DNA of 35,318 nucleotides. Origin: Spirochaetes bacterium ADurb.Bin215 (GTDB lineage: Bacteria > Spirochaetota > Spirochaetia > Treponematales > Treponemataceae). The position numbers and the translations under genes are program-made. Below are positions 7,173-15,525 of this stretch, piece after piece (the first letter of the stretch is position 1; the number at the start of each line of letters is the position of its first letter). Location: positions 1 through 35,318 of the forward strand of contig MWCL01000016.1 of the NCBI GenBank assembly GCA_002070025.1. Reading direction: 5' to 3'. Below the pieces are notes generated by a model. It saw only the letters and a program-made list of their open reading frames with translations, was not told the DNA's origin and did not search any database.

Positions 7173-8677
7173 TGAGCCACAAGACACAGGAAGAACTTGC
7201 CCGCGAAGCAGAAAAGATATGGAATGCCATTAAAGGGAAGACGTTGTCTCCCAAAGACCGGATGGAAATTCCGGTGCAGGAAATGCCCGCGCGCGATCCC
7301 GTGAAACGGGCGCGTGAGATGGGCGAAGTTGCCCTGGGGTATACCGAGGAACAGGCGCGGGTTGAAGCGGCCCGCTGTCTCGGCTGTAAGAACCGCCCCT
7401 GCGTGGCGGCCTGTCCGGTCGGTGTCCCTATTCCGGAGTTTATCGCCTGTATCCAGGACGGTGATTACGCGAAAGCGGTTGCGACCATCAAGTTGACGAA
7501 CCTGCTTCCCGCCATTTGCGGCCGGGTGTGTCCCCAGGAAAAACAGTGCCAGAGTGCCTGTACCGTTGGCAAATCGCTCAAGACGGTGGACAAGGCCGTT
7601 GCGATTGGCCGGCTTGAACGCTTTGTCGCTGACTGGGAACGGGAAAACGGTCTCATCAAACCGCCGGCGGTAGCAGCCGCTACGGGCAAGAAGGTCGCGG
7701 TTATCGGATCCGGTCCCGCGGGACTCACCGTTGCCGCAGACGTACGGCGCGAAGGCCATGACGTAACCATATTTGAAGCCTTTCACAAGACCGGAGGTGT
7801 CATGGTGTATGGCATCCCCGAATTCCGCCTTCCCAAAGCGATTGTCGCCAAAGAAGTCGAGACGCTCAAGGCCATGGGTGTTACGTTCCGGACAAACTTC
7901 CTCGTGGGCCGAACCGAAACCATTTACGACCTTCTCGACCGGGAAGGCTTCGATGCCGCCTTCATCGGCACCGGCGCCGGGCTTCCCAAGTTCATGAATA
8001 TCGAAGGTGAAAATCTTATCGGCGTATTCAGCGCGAACGAGTACTTGACCCGGGCCAACCTCATGAAGGCATTTGATACCGAGCATGCGGACACGCCCCT
8101 GTATCCCGCGAAGACGGTGGCTGTTGTGGGCGGCGGAAACGTCGCCATGGATGCGTGCCGCATGGCCCTGCGCCTGGGCGCGGACAAGGTGTACTGCATT
8201 TACCGCCGCACCCGCACCGAAATGCCTGCGCGTGTGGAAGAAGTCATGCATGCCGAGGAAGAAGGCGTCGAGTTCTGCTTCCTGCAGAACCCCACCCGGA
8301 TTATCGGAGACGATACCGGCCGCGTACGCGCTGTTGAGGTTCTCGACTACGAACTCGGCGAACCCGATGCCTCCGGACGGCGCCGTCCGGTTGCCAAAGC
8401 CGGAACCGAGCACGAGATCCCGGTTGACGCCATGATCATCGCGCTCGGCAACGAGTCGAACCCCCTCATGGCCCAGACCACCGAAGGGCTCAGCGTTACC
8501 GACCGGGGAAACATTGTGGTAGACGACAAGCAGCGGACCAGCCTCAAAAAGGTCTGGGCCGGCGGCGACATCGTGCTCGGGGCCGCGACCGTCATTCTCG
8601 CCATGGGCGAGGGGCGCAAGGCTGCCGCGAGCATCAACGCGTATCTCTCCGGTAACGAGCCGGACGTGGAAGACTAA
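7172..8677 (+). CDS. nfnB: NfnB: NADPH-binding subunit (GltA-type glutamate synthase small-subunit family)
   Basis: The 501-residue protein has N-terminal [4Fe-4S] motifs (CLGCKNRPCVAACP, then CGRVCPQEKQCQSAC), an FAD site (IGSGPAGL), an NADPH site (VVGGGNVAMD) and a C-terminal GDIVLGAATVILAMGEGRKAA. Databases often label this family gltA, NADPH-dependent glutamate synthase. No large glutamate-synthase subunit is next door and NfnA is, so NfnB is the better name. The ATG at 7172 is preferred over an in-frame ATG at 7112 because GGAGGGG lies 4 nt upstream of it and it overlaps the nfnA stop by one base. The stop in turn overlaps the yjbQ start (TAATG). Confidence 0.9.
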   Translation: MSHKTQEELAREAEKIWNAIKGKTLSPKDRMEIPVQEMPARDPVKRAREMGEVALGYTEEQARVEAARCLGCKNRPCVAACPVGVPIPEFIACIQDGDYAKAVATIKLTNLLPAICGRVCPQEKQCQSACTVGKSLKTVDKAVAIGRLERFVADWERENGLIKPPAVAAATGKKVAVIGSGPAGLTVAADVRREGHDVTIFEAFHKTGGVMVYGIPEFRLPKAIVAKEVETLKAMGVTFRTNFLVGRTETIYDLLDREGFDAAFIGTGAGLPKFMNIEGENLIGVFSANEYLTRANLMKAFDTEHADTPLYPAKTVAVVGGGNVAMDACRMALRLGADKVYCIYRRTRTEMPARVEEVMHAEEEGVEFCFLQNPTRIIGDDTGRVRAVEVLDYELGEPDASGRRRPVAKAGTEHEIPVDAMIIALGNESNPLMAQTTEGLSVTDRGNIVVDDKQRTSLKKVWAGGDIVLGAATVILAMGEGRKAAASINAYLSGNEPDVED

Positions 8678-9069
8678 TGGCCGTACGCGAGTTTTCGCTT
8701 TCGACCTCCCGGGAGGATTTTGTGAATATCACCCGGCAGGTCGCAGAAGCGGTCCGCGACAGCGGCGTTACGGACGGTGTGTGTACGGTCTTCTGTCCGC
8801 ACACTACCGCGGCGATTACTATCAATGAAAACGCCGACCCCGACGTGGTGCGTGATCTGCTCTTTGCCCTCGCGAAGACCTATCCCGATCGGCCGGAGTT
8901 CCGGCATGCTGAAGGAAATTCCGCCGCGCACCTCAAATCGAGCACGATCGGCGCGAGCGAACAGATTATCGTGTCGGGTGGGCGGCTCCTGTTGGGAACC
9001 TGGCAGGGCATTTACTTCTGCGAGTTCGACGGTCCGCGTTCGAGACGGTTTTATGTACAGGTGACATGA
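8677..9069 (+). CDS. yjbQ: YjbQ family protein (UPF0047; secondary thiamine-phosphate synthase)
   Basis: A small protein (130 residues) of full family length. Conserved family motifs are CPHTTAAITINENADPDV near residue 45, HAEGNSAAHLKSSTIGAS near 85, and GTWQGIYFCEFDGPR near the C-terminus. The His/Asp/Glu residues form a metal site. Overexpressed homologues show weak thiamine-phosphate synthase activity, and the cellular role is not settled. It overlaps nfnB by one base as the last gene of the operon, followed at once by a strong terminator. The link to Nfn looks like shared transcription rather than a known shared pathway. Confidence 0.88.
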   Translation: MAVREFSLSTSREDFVNITRQVAEAVRDSGVTDGVCTVFCPHTTAAITINENADPDVVRDLLFALAKTYPDRPEFRHAEGNSAAHLKSSTIGASEQIIVSGGRLLLGTWQGIYFCEFDGPRSRRFYVQVT

Positions 9070-9073
9070 AAAA

Positions 9074-9098
9074 GGCAGCCGAGCGGCTGCCTTTTTTT
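9074..9098 (+). terminator. Rho-independent terminator after the nfn-yjbQ operon
   Basis: GGCAGCC (9074-9080), loop GAGC, GGCTGCC (9085-9091), then seven T. An A-run precedes the stem, so it could also act on minus-strand transcripts leaving the peroxiredoxin gene. The T-run merges with repeat copy 3. Confidence 0.93.
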
Positions 9099-9117
9099 CA
9101 ACAATTTTCGTAGCAGT
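9092..9117 (-). repeat. Dispersed repeat, copy 3 (diverged)
   Basis: TTCAACAATTTT followed by CGTAGCAGT matches the copies at 209-241 and 2307-2339 except for two bases (CG for GA). It begins at the stop codon of the minus-strand peroxiredoxin gene and runs into the terminator, so two of three copies sit on minus-strand gene ends. Confidence 0.65.
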
Positions 9118-9824
9118 TACTTCTTGATTGCCTTGAGGACGGTGTCTTTGTCGAGCTCCTTCGTACAGAAGAACCAGTCGTAACACTTGAGGTCCTTCGC
9201 TTCCATGCGCTCTTTCGCGACACCGCAGGAACCCGCGGTCGGAACAATGACATCGTCTCCGGGGCGCCAGTCGGCCGGGGTCGCAACGGAGAACTCGTCC
9301 GCAGTCTTCAGGGCCTGAACCACGCGGAGCAGTTCGTCAAAATTGCGTCCCATGCTCAGGGGATAGTAAATCATGGTTCGGATTATGCCCTCGGGGTCAA
9401 TGACGAATACCGCCCGAACCGCCTTGGTGTTGCTCTCTCCGGGCTGGATCATGCCGTAGAGTTTCGCCACTTCCATGGTGATGTCTTCTATGAGCGGGAA
9501 TTTTACTTCCACGTCTTTCATTCCCTTGTATTCAATCTTGTCCTTGATGGTACGGAGCCAGGCGATGTGGCTGTACAAGCCGTCCACGGAAAGTCCGACG
9601 AGTTTGCAATTGAGTTCGGCGAACTGTTTTTCCATGCTGGCAAAGGTCATGAATTCAGAAGTACATACCGGGGTGAAGTCTGCGGGGTGGCTGAAAAGGA
9701 TGACCCATGACCCCTTGTACTGTTCGGGGAAATTGATTTCTCCCTGGGTGGTTACCGCCTTGAATGACGGGGCCTTTTCTCCGATACGGGGCAGGGTGGC
9801 AACGAGTTGTGCTGTGTTTTCCAT
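9117..9824 (-). CDS. Peroxiredoxin (Prx6-like, AhpC/TSA family)
   Basis: The protein (235 residues) reduces hydrogen peroxide and organic peroxides in the cytoplasm. The peroxidatic cysteine is C54 in SHPADFTPVCTSEF, with the usual T and P three and two residues before it. A long C-terminal arm with GSCGVAKERM and CYDWFFC carries further cysteines, as in the Prx6-type enzymes of archaea and anaerobes, where they can act in resolution. The ATG at 9824 is preferred to one at 9923 because AAGGAG lies about 8 nt upstream and alignment to the family starts there. Transcription probably depends on sigma-54 (site at 9891-9907), with the divergent activator gene next door as the likely regulator. Confidence 0.9.
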   Translation of the reverse strand: MENTAQLVATLPRIGEKAPSFKAVTTQGEINFPEQYKGSWVILFSHPADFTPVCTSEFMTFASMEKQFAELNCKLVGLSVDGLYSHIAWLRTIKDKIEYKGMKDVEVKFPLIEDITMEVAKLYGMIQPGESNTKAVRAVFVIDPEGIIRTMIYYPLSMGRNFDELLRVVQALKTADEFSVATPADWRPGDDVIVPTAGSCGVAKERMEAKDLKCYDWFFCTKELDKDTVLKAIKK

Positions 9825-9890
9825 AATAAACTCCTTGTAAAAAATATGATTCGTTTCCTCTGAAACGATAGTAGTGCTTGGCTGTATACC

Positions 9891-9907
9891 TGCAAGTTTC
9901 GTGCCAA
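9891..9907 (-). promoter_or_regulatory. Consensus sigma-54 (-24/-12) promoter of the peroxiredoxin gene
   Basis: On the minus strand, TTGGCACG-AAAC-TTGCA matches the sigma-54 consensus TGGCACG-N4-TTGCW at every defined position. Transcription would start near 9880, about 55 nt before the ATG. A sigma-54 activator gene lies divergently, 168 bp beyond the promoter. Confidence 0.88.
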
Positions 9908-10036
9908 GGTATGAAAAATGCAAATATTTCTGACATATAACGAGTCAAGTTTTTGTATGGTAAAGAGATAAAACGTTGGTTGGCATATTTTATAGTGGTA
10001 CCACCGTGCATGGCTTCGTGGTAGGCGGGATTCTAC

Positions 10037-10065
10037 TTGCACGGCACCGATATTTCGGTTATACT
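10037..10065 (+). promoter_or_regulatory. Sigma-70-like promoter of the sigma-54 activator gene
   Basis: TTGCAC (10037-10042), a 17-bp spacer and TATACT (10060-10065) lie 9 nt before the ATG at 10075, so the mRNA would be nearly leaderless. One CGA-N4-TCG palindrome lies between the two boxes, which suggests repression by the gene's own product. Confidence 0.6.
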
Positions 10066-10098
10066 GACACCGATATGTCGTTATACACCGAATATTCG
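10048..10098. promoter_or_regulatory. Array of three CGA-N4-TCG palindromes: candidate enhancer/operator sites
   Basis: CGATATTTCG (10048-10057), CGATATGTCG (10071-10080) and CGAATATTCG (10089-10098), the first two preceded by CAC and the third by CAC as well. They lie roughly 170-215 bp upstream of the predicted peroxiredoxin transcription start, a normal distance for sigma-54 enhancers. They also overlap the activator's promoter and start codon. A separate perfect palindrome, GTGGTACCAC, lies at 9995-10004. Confidence 0.55.
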
Positions 10099-11634
10099 TT
10101 GTCGCAGTCGGCAACCATGAGCATTGTTCTTGAGGCCCTTCACGAGCTTGTAGACTATGAGCTTGCGGTAGTACTCGATTTTGACGGAGAGGATACCCTG
10201 TCCGTTCATACCGCGACCGGTCCGCTCTCCGGCCCCGCGTTTAAAGAGTTTTCCCTTTCTCTTACCAAACGGCCGGATATCCGCCGTCTTCTGGAAGCGG
10301 AAAAACCGCATCTGTTCGCGGAAGACGAGTCCCATGTTGACACCTACGATAAAATACTCGACTTGCCCGACGCGCATTCGTGCATGGTTTCCCCGCTCAT
10401 TGCCGGCGGGGAGGTTATCGGTCTTCTGACTCTTGATCACCGGAGCTGCGGAATCTTTTCACGCGAAATTCTCAATTTTATCGGGGTTATTTCCCGGCTT
10501 ATTGCCATTGCCCTGCAGCAGGCCCGGCGGGAAGCCGATTTGCAGGATGTTACCGTACGTCTCGCCGGGGAGCGGAACAGGCTGCTTTCTTCCAAAGCGG
10601 ATGCGTACCGTTCCTTCGCCGGGGAATCGCCGGCATGGAAAGCGGTAGTGGACATGTTGACCTTGGTGTCCGCGACCTCGTCCCCCGTGCTCATTCTGGG
10701 CGAAACGGGTACCGGCAAGGAAGAAGCTGCCCGGCTCATTCACCGGCTTTCGCCGCGAAGCGACGGCCCCTTTGTCGCGGTAAACTGTTCCGCCCTTCCG
10801 GCAACGCTTGCGGAAAGTGAATTGTTCGGGCACGAGAAGGGCGCGTTTACGGGCGCACAGGCGCTCCGGAAAGGACGCTTCGAACTCGCGAACGGCGGAA
10901 CCCTCTTCCTTGACGAAGCCGGTGACCTGCCGCAGGAAATACAGCCAAAATTGCTTCGTGTTTTGCAGGAAGGACTTTTCGAGCGGGTTGGCGGTGAGCG
11001 GTCGGTTCATGTTGATGTCCGTATTGTCGCGGCGACAAACGCCGATCTTTCAAAGGCGGTCGGGGACGGCCGGTTCCGGGAGGATCTCTTTTACCGGCTT
11101 TCGGTGTTCCCGGTGTCGTTGCCCCCGCTTCGTGAACGCGGAAACGACGTGCTCCTGCTCGCCGAGTTTTTTGCGCGTCGTCTCCGGGAGGAACCGGGCT
11201 GGGAAAACCTGTCGTTTTCCGCCGACGCGCTCGACATGCTCCTGTGCCGCGAGTGGCCGGGAAATGTCCGTGAGCTGAAAAACGCGGTTGAGCGTGCGGC
11301 AATCCTTGCCCGCGGCGGCGAGATGACCGCGGATCACTTCGCGGACTCGGCAATGCGGTGTGTGTGCGTGCCGGCCGCGGGGAACCCAACTCCCGCGGGG
11401 CTATCAGCTGCCACGGGGAGCGCAACTCCCGCGGGGAGCACAACCCCCGCGGGGTTACCAGCTTCGTCCATCGTTTCGCTCGCCGAGGCCGAACGCGAAC
11501 ATATCCGCGCGGCGCTTGCTTTATCAGGCGGGAAGATTTACGGAGAAGACGGGGCTGCGCGTCTTCTCGGACTTAAACCGACGACACTCCAGAGCCGCAT
11601 GAAAAAACTCGGGATTACACCGGAACGCGTTTGA
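10075..11634 (+). CDS. Sigma-54-dependent transcriptional activator (GAF - AAA+ - Fis, NorR-like)
   Basis: The product (519 residues) has an N-terminal GAF sensor domain (about 15-165), an AAA+ domain (about 190-420) and a C-terminal Fis-type helix-turn-helix ([20 protein letters not shown]). The AAA+ domain shows Walker A GETGTGKE, the sigma-54-contacting loop GAFTGA, Walker [13 protein letters not shown] and the arginine-finger region [22 protein letters not shown]. The layout is that of NorR-type regulators, in which GAF senses a small molecule such as NO. The ligand here is unknown. Its position opposite a peroxiredoxin with a sigma-54 promoter points to redox or peroxide sensing. An alternative start at 9976 would read through the promoter, and ATG 10117 is also possible. 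A Pro/Ala/Gly-rich repeat lies in the AAA+-HTH linker. The 3' end overlaps hydE by 20 bp, convergently. Confidence 0.92.
   Translation: MSLYTEYSLSQSATMSIVLEALHELVDYELAVVLDFDGEDTLSVHTATGPLSGPAFKEFSLSLTKRPDIRRLLEAEKPHLFAEDESHVDTYDKILDLPDAHSCMVSPLIAGGEVIGLLTLDHRSCGIFSREILNFIGVISRLIAIALQQARREADLQDVTVRLAGERNRLLSSKADAYRSFAGESPAWKAVVDMLTLVSATSSPVLILGETGTGKEEAARLIHRLSPRSDGPFVAVNCSALPATLAESELFGHEKGAFTGAQALRKGRFELANGGTLFLDEAGDLPQEIQPKLLRVLQEGLFERVGGERSVHVDVRIVAATNADLSKAVGDGRFREDLFYRLSVFPVSLPPLRERGNDVLLLAEFFARRLREEPGWENLSFSADALDMLLCREWPGNVRELKNAVERAAILARGGEMTADHFADSAMRCVCVPAAGNPTPAGLSAATGSATPAGSTTPAGLPASSIVSLAEAEREHIRAALALSGGKIYGEDGAARLLGLKPTTLQSRMKKLGITPERV
11387..11454. repeat. In-frame intragenic repeat inside the sigma-54 activator gene
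   Basis: CAACTCCCGCGGGG at 11387-11400 and 11423-11436, and CAACCCCCGCGGGG at 11441-11454. The offsets of 36 and 18 bp are whole codons. It encodes NPTPAG, SATPAG and STTPAG units between the AAA+ and DNA-binding domains. The middle unit contains a near-palindrome (CTCCCGCGGGGAG). It is related to the array at 5511-5597. Confidence 0.75.
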
Positions 11635-12670
11635 GGCTGTCCGCCCGGGAATAGTCCAGTTCGAGGCCGGCGGCCAGAGCAAGACCCGCCATGCAGCCGG
11701 CGCAGGCACCGGTTTGTTCGGTTACGCACCGTTTCCCGGGATAAATCTCATATTTCTTTTTTACGTCCGCAGGCGAAAAGTTCGGCATGACCACATTCGC
11801 TCCGGCCCGGAGCGCGTCCACCCGGTAATCCTGATCCAGGCTGCCGAGTGCCGTGGTCGCCGGGAGCCAGGCATTCCGGCTCGTAAGACGGATGAGCGCG
11901 ACCGTCCGCAGGGTGAGCTTGAGGTCTCCGGTTTTCGCGTGTGCGAGCGGTGTCTCCGGATGCGGAATGAAGGGGCCGATGCCGATCATGTCGTATTCGC
12001 GCTGGGCAAGAAAACGGATGTCCTGCGCGATTATATCGAGGGTCTGTCCGGGTGGGCCCACCATGAAACCGCTTCCGGTCTGGTAGCCGAGTTCCTGCAG
12101 GGTATCGAGACAGGCAAGCCGGGTTTCAACCGTCCTCCCGTCATGAAGTGAGGCGTAGAGCGCGGGATCGGTGGTTTCAACGCGCAGGAGATAGCGGTCG
12201 GCTCCGGCGTCTTTCCAGCGGGCGTAGTCGGCCCGGGGGCGTTCGCCCACCGAAAGGGTGATTGCCATGTCGTGTTCGCTCTTGATCCGGGAGATAACAT
12301 CCGCGAGTGTTTCCGCCGGCATGCCGTCTTCTCCCGCCTGTAAAACTATGGTGTGTATCCCCGCGTCCCAAACGAGCCGGGCGCTTTCCACCATTTCATC
12401 GGGAGTAAGACGGTAGCGTTCGGCTTTACCGTTTGCCCGGTTGAGTCCGCAGTAATGGCAGGTATTCCCGCAATAACTGGAAAATTCCACGAGGCCGCGG
12501 AGCACCATGCGCGCACCGCAGTAGCGGTCACGTACATCGGCCGCCGCAGCGAAAAGAAGGGCGTCTTCTTTGGGGCTTTCATTGTTGAGCAAAAAAACGA
12601 GGTCTTCCTGCGCGGCGTCGGGGTTTTCGCGTACCCGCTCGAGACAGTCGGTAAAGCCGGGGCGTGTCAT
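11615..12670 (-). CDS. hydE: HydE: [FeFe]-hydrogenase maturation radical SAM enzyme
   Basis: This 351-residue protein is one of three maturases that build the 2Fe subcluster of the [FeFe]-hydrogenase H-cluster. HydE acts on the product of HydG. The radical-SAM motif is CGNTCHYC (C67, C71, C74), inside [13 protein letters not shown]. The SAM/barrel strands continue with VLQAGEDG, and [12 protein letters not shown] lies near the middle. A C-terminal [12 protein letters not shown] matches the auxiliary-cluster cysteines found in some HydE proteins. The start overlaps the hydF stop as ATGA. It is the last gene of the operon, and no terminator is visible before the convergent activator gene. No hydrogenase structural gene lies in the window. 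Confidence 0.94.
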   Translation of the reverse strand: MTRPGFTDCLERVRENPDAAQEDLVFLLNNESPKEDALLFAAAADVRDRYCGARMVLRGLVEFSSYCGNTCHYCGLNRANGKAERYRLTPDEMVESARLVWDAGIHTIVLQAGEDGMPAETLADVISRIKSEHDMAITLSVGERPRADYARWKDAGADRYLLRVETTDPALYASLHDGRTVETRLACLDTLQELGYQTGSGFMVGPPGQTLDIIAQDIRFLAQREYDMIGIGPFIPHPETPLAHAKTGDLKLTLRTVALIRLTSRNAWLPATTALGSLDQDYRVDALRAGANVVMPNFSPADVKKKYEIYPGKRCVTEQTGACAGCMAGLALAAGLELDYSRADSLKRVPV

Positions 12671-13956
12671 TCAGGCGCTCCTTTTGCGGTGCGTCGGTCT
12701 TTTACCGCGTGGTAGGCTGCGAGAGCTTCAGGGAAGGGTGAAAGGGTGCGCTCGGCAACACCCTGCAGCACTGAAATGGCGATGCCGTAGTTGGTTACCG
12801 GGATACCCGCCACACGGGCCTGTTCGATCCGCCAGAGGGTTTCCCGCCGGGTAAGTGTACAGGCGCCGCAATGGATGATGAGCGCGAATTGTGAGAGATC
12901 GGTTGGATACTCTTTCCCGGCGGTGTGTACGCACGCGATATCGAGCCCGGTAAATTCGCGGAGCCATTTGGGAATCTTGATTCGTCCGATATCATCCAGA
13001 AGCGGATGGTGGGTACAGGCTTCGGAGATGAGAACCCGGTCTCCGTCCTTGAGCCGGTGTATGGCCGCGCCTCCCTCCGCCATGAGGGTAATATCTCCCT
13101 TGTAGCGGGAAAAGAGGATGGAGAACGTGGTGCAGGCAATATCGTCCGGGGTATCGACGACCATTTTCCGGGCAACCTGTGAATCGCAAACCACGAGGTC
13201 CGGTTTTTCGGCAAGCTTTGTGAGGAACACGGGATACCCGTTTTCCTTGACGACGGTCGACGCGGCGTTGAAATCGAGCGTGTCGCGAATCGCCTGAACC
13301 TGCGGGAGAATGATCCGGCCCTTGGGCGCCTGGGTGTCAATCGGGACAATGAGGACAACATGAGGGGTGTCCTTGCCGGCAGGCAACAGGTCGCCGAGAA
13401 TGGCGGGCGGCTCCAGGAAGTCGTCGGGACAAACCGTTAGAATCAGTTTCTTGAAGTCCTGGATTATCGCCTCGCGTTCGGCCGGATTCTGCTCCGCCGT
13501 TGCGCAGGAAATGCGCATGATGCGATCCGCGGGGAGCGTTTCCGGCAGTTCCGCGGCGTTTTCCGGGGGCGTCATGTCGCTCTTGTTAACGACAAGGATG
13601 AGCGGCGTGTTCTGCTTTTCCGCTTCAGCGGCAAGGGCCGCCTCATAGTCGGTCCAGACTCCGGGTTCAATCACGAGGACGGCTATGTCGCTCGAGGTGA
13701 GGGCTTCCTTTGTCCGGCCGATTCTGAGTTCGCCAAGGCCGGAATCGTCATTGATGCCGGCGGTATCGAGAAAGGTAACCGGTCCTACGGGAAGAAGCTC
13801 CATGCTCTTGCGGACCACATCCGTTGTGGTGCCGGCAACCGGTGAGACAATGGAAATGCTCTGTCCGGTAATGAGGTTTACGAAGCTCGATTTTCCCGTA
13901 TTCGTCCGTCCGAATATACCGATATGCAGACGAAGGGCCTTGGGCGTTTCATTCAT
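12667..13956 (-). CDS. hydF: HydF: [FeFe]-hydrogenase maturation GTPase and scaffold
   Basis: The protein (429 residues) carries and delivers the 2Fe subcluster to the hydrogenase. The N-terminal GTPase domain has P-loop GRTNTGKS (16-23), switch PVAGTTTD, G3 FLDTAGI and VVNKSDM. The middle of the protein dimerises. The C-terminal part holds the [4Fe-4S] ligands, CTHHP followed by HCGAC, matching the family CxH...CxxC pattern. It lies 9 nt after hydG and overlaps hydE by 4 nt, so hydG-hydF-hydE are surely co-expressed. Length is normal for the family. Confidence 0.94.
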   Translation of the reverse strand: MNETPKALRLHIGIFGRTNTGKSSFVNLITGQSISIVSPVAGTTTDVVRKSMELLPVGPVTFLDTAGINDDSGLGELRIGRTKEALTSSDIAVLVIEPGVWTDYEAALAAEAEKQNTPLILVVNKSDMTPPENAAELPETLPADRIMRISCATAEQNPAEREAIIQDFKKLILTVCPDDFLEPPAILGDLLPAGKDTPHVVLIVPIDTQAPKGRIILPQVQAIRDTLDFNAASTVVKENGYPVFLTKLAEKPDLVVCDSQVARKMVVDTPDDIACTTFSILFSRYKGDITLMAEGGAAIHRLKDGDRVLISEACTHHPLLDDIGRIKIPKWLREFTGLDIACVHTAGKEYPTDLSQFALIIHCGACTLTRRETLWRIEQARVAGIPVTNYGIAISVLQGVAERTLSPFPEALAAYHAVKDRRTAKGAPE

Positions 13957-13965
13957 GAAAAACTC

Positions 13966-15510
13966 CTAGAAGTAAATATCTCTCTCCCCGGCGAGAATTC
14001 TCGCCCGGGCTTTTTCGAGGTGATTCAGTTGCGCCTCGGAGAAGTCCGCGGGAACACGTTCGCGGACCTCTTTCATTTCCTGTTCGATGATGGTATCGCC
14101 AATTCTCTTTGTCTCCGGTGTGGCGAAATCTTCAAGCCATTCCTGGAAGGTGAGAATGGCGTTCAGTTTACAGAAGCACCCTTCCTGTCCGGACGCGAGG
14201 GCATCCATTATTTTCTTTCCGGTTCGGCCGCAACGGTAGCCGGCGGTACAGAACGAAACAATGTGACCCATTTCCGCGAGTTCCCGGATAATTGCGTCGA
14301 GGCTCCGGGTGTCCCCCAGGATGAACTGCTGGCGTTCGCCTTTCTGATCGTCTCCGCCACCTGCTTCCGCGTCTGCGGGGAAAGCGTCCGCGTAGGCTCC
14401 GATTCCGACGCGGCTGTCCGCGTCGCGTTGGGTACACATCTTGATGACCGAACGGAGCATCTCCGGGCTTTCCCGATTGGTTACGATGAGTCCGGCATAG
14501 GGAATGGCGAGGCGGAGTACCGCGATGAGGAACTTGAACTCATCGTCGCTTACCCGGTGTTTGACCCAGGAGAAGTCGGTGTCGGATGCGGGCTCGAGCC
14601 GGGGAACGGACACGGTATGGGGTCCGAGGCCGTAGCGTTTTTCAAGGTCCCGCGCGTGGGCGACCATGCCCATTACTTCGAACTTCCAGTCGTAGAGACC
14701 GAAAAGCGCGCCGACGGCAACGTCGTCGATACCGGCGTCCATGGCGCGGTGCAGGGCATAGAGGCGCCAGGGATAATTTCCCTTGAGGGTTCCTTCCGGA
14801 TGTACCTCGCGATAGGTTTTGTGGTGGTAGGTTTCCTGGAATACCTGGAAGGTACCGATTCCCGCTTCGTGAAGCTTCTTGAGGTCGTCTATGGGAAGGG
14901 GCGCCGCGTTTACATTGACCCGGCGAATTTCTCCAACACCGTTTCGCACCCGTTCCTTGATCGAATAAATGCGCTTCATGCTTTCCGCGATATAGTCGGC
15001 ATCGGTTTCCGGGTGTTCGCCGTAGACGACGACCAGACGCTTGTGCCCGATCTTCGTTGCGAGCACCCGGGCTTCGGCTTCGATTTCGTCCATGGTGAGC
15101 ACACGGCGTTCTATTGAGTCATTGTCGCAGCGGAAACCGCAGTATTTGCAGCGGTTAACGCATTTGCTGCCGCAGTACAGCGGGGCAAAGGTGACCACGC
15201 GGTTGTCGTATACCTGGTGTTTGATCTCACGCGCCGCTGTGAAAATTTCCTCTTTGAGGTCGGGGTCCGTCACATTGAGGAGCGCAGCGACATCGGCGGA
15301 ATCCATGAGATTCACGTCGTACGCTTTTTTGATTATGGCGCGGATCCGCTCCGGTGAGGCGGCGCGGTTTTTCTCGATTTCCGCTTCGATTGCGTCGTCG
15401 TCGATAAAGTCCTTGCCGTCCACGAGGTAGCGGTCAATTTCGTCCTGTTTTATCAGGTTGTCTTTCCATTCTTTGACGGATTGTACTCCGCCGCTTGTTG
15501 CGTCTTTCAT
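13966..15510 (-). CDS. hydG: HydG: [FeFe]-hydrogenase maturation radical SAM tyrosine lyase
   Basis: HydG cleaves tyrosine to p-cresol, CO and cyanide and makes the Fe(CO)2(CN) unit of the H-cluster. The 514-residue protein has the radical-SAM motif CVNRCKYC (C117, C121, C124). The C-terminal cluster ligands are FCTAGYRCGRTG and EGCFC, the second site that binds the Fe-cysteine carrier. The ATG at 15510 has AGGAG upstream. It is somewhat longer than commonly studied HydG proteins, with an extended N-terminus (KEWKDNLIKQDEIDRYL). It sits 15 nt after the TM1266-like gene and 9 nt before hydF. Confidence 0.95.
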   Translation of the reverse strand: MKDATSGGVQSVKEWKDNLIKQDEIDRYLVDGKDFIDDDAIEAEIEKNRAASPERIRAIIKKAYDVNLMDSADVAALLNVTDPDLKEEIFTAAREIKHQVYDNRVVTFAPLYCGSKCVNRCKYCGFRCDNDSIERRVLTMDEIEAEARVLATKIGHKRLVVVYGEHPETDADYIAESMKRIYSIKERVRNGVGEIRRVNVNAAPLPIDDLKKLHEAGIGTFQVFQETYHHKTYREVHPEGTLKGNYPWRLYALHRAMDAGIDDVAVGALFGLYDWKFEVMGMVAHARDLEKRYGLGPHTVSVPRLEPASDTDFSWVKHRVSDDEFKFLIAVLRLAIPYAGLIVTNRESPEMLRSVIKMCTQRDADSRVGIGAYADAFPADAEAGGGDDQKGERQQFILGDTRSLDAIIRELAEMGHIVSFCTAGYRCGRTGKKIMDALASGQEGCFCKLNAILTFQEWLEDFATPETKRIGDTIIEQEMKEVRERVPADFSEAQLNHLEKARARILAGERDIYF

Positions 15511-15525
15511 TGTCAGCTCCTTTGC

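Noticed and set aside
7106-8413. Long open frame (435 codons) on the minus strand opposite nfnB
   Set aside because: It mirrors the codon bias of nfnB, which has clear cofactor motifs; the antisense protein has no recognisable domain, promoter or ribosome site.
9981-9996. TTGGCATATTTTATAG as a second sigma-54 promoter facing the activator gene
   Set aside because: It has the -24 GG but lacks the -12 GC; a good sigma-70 promoter lies downstream at 10037-10065.
13924-15117. 397-codon plus-strand open frame opposite hydG
   Set aside because: hydG is certain from its cluster motifs; the opposite frame is a shadow with no start signal.
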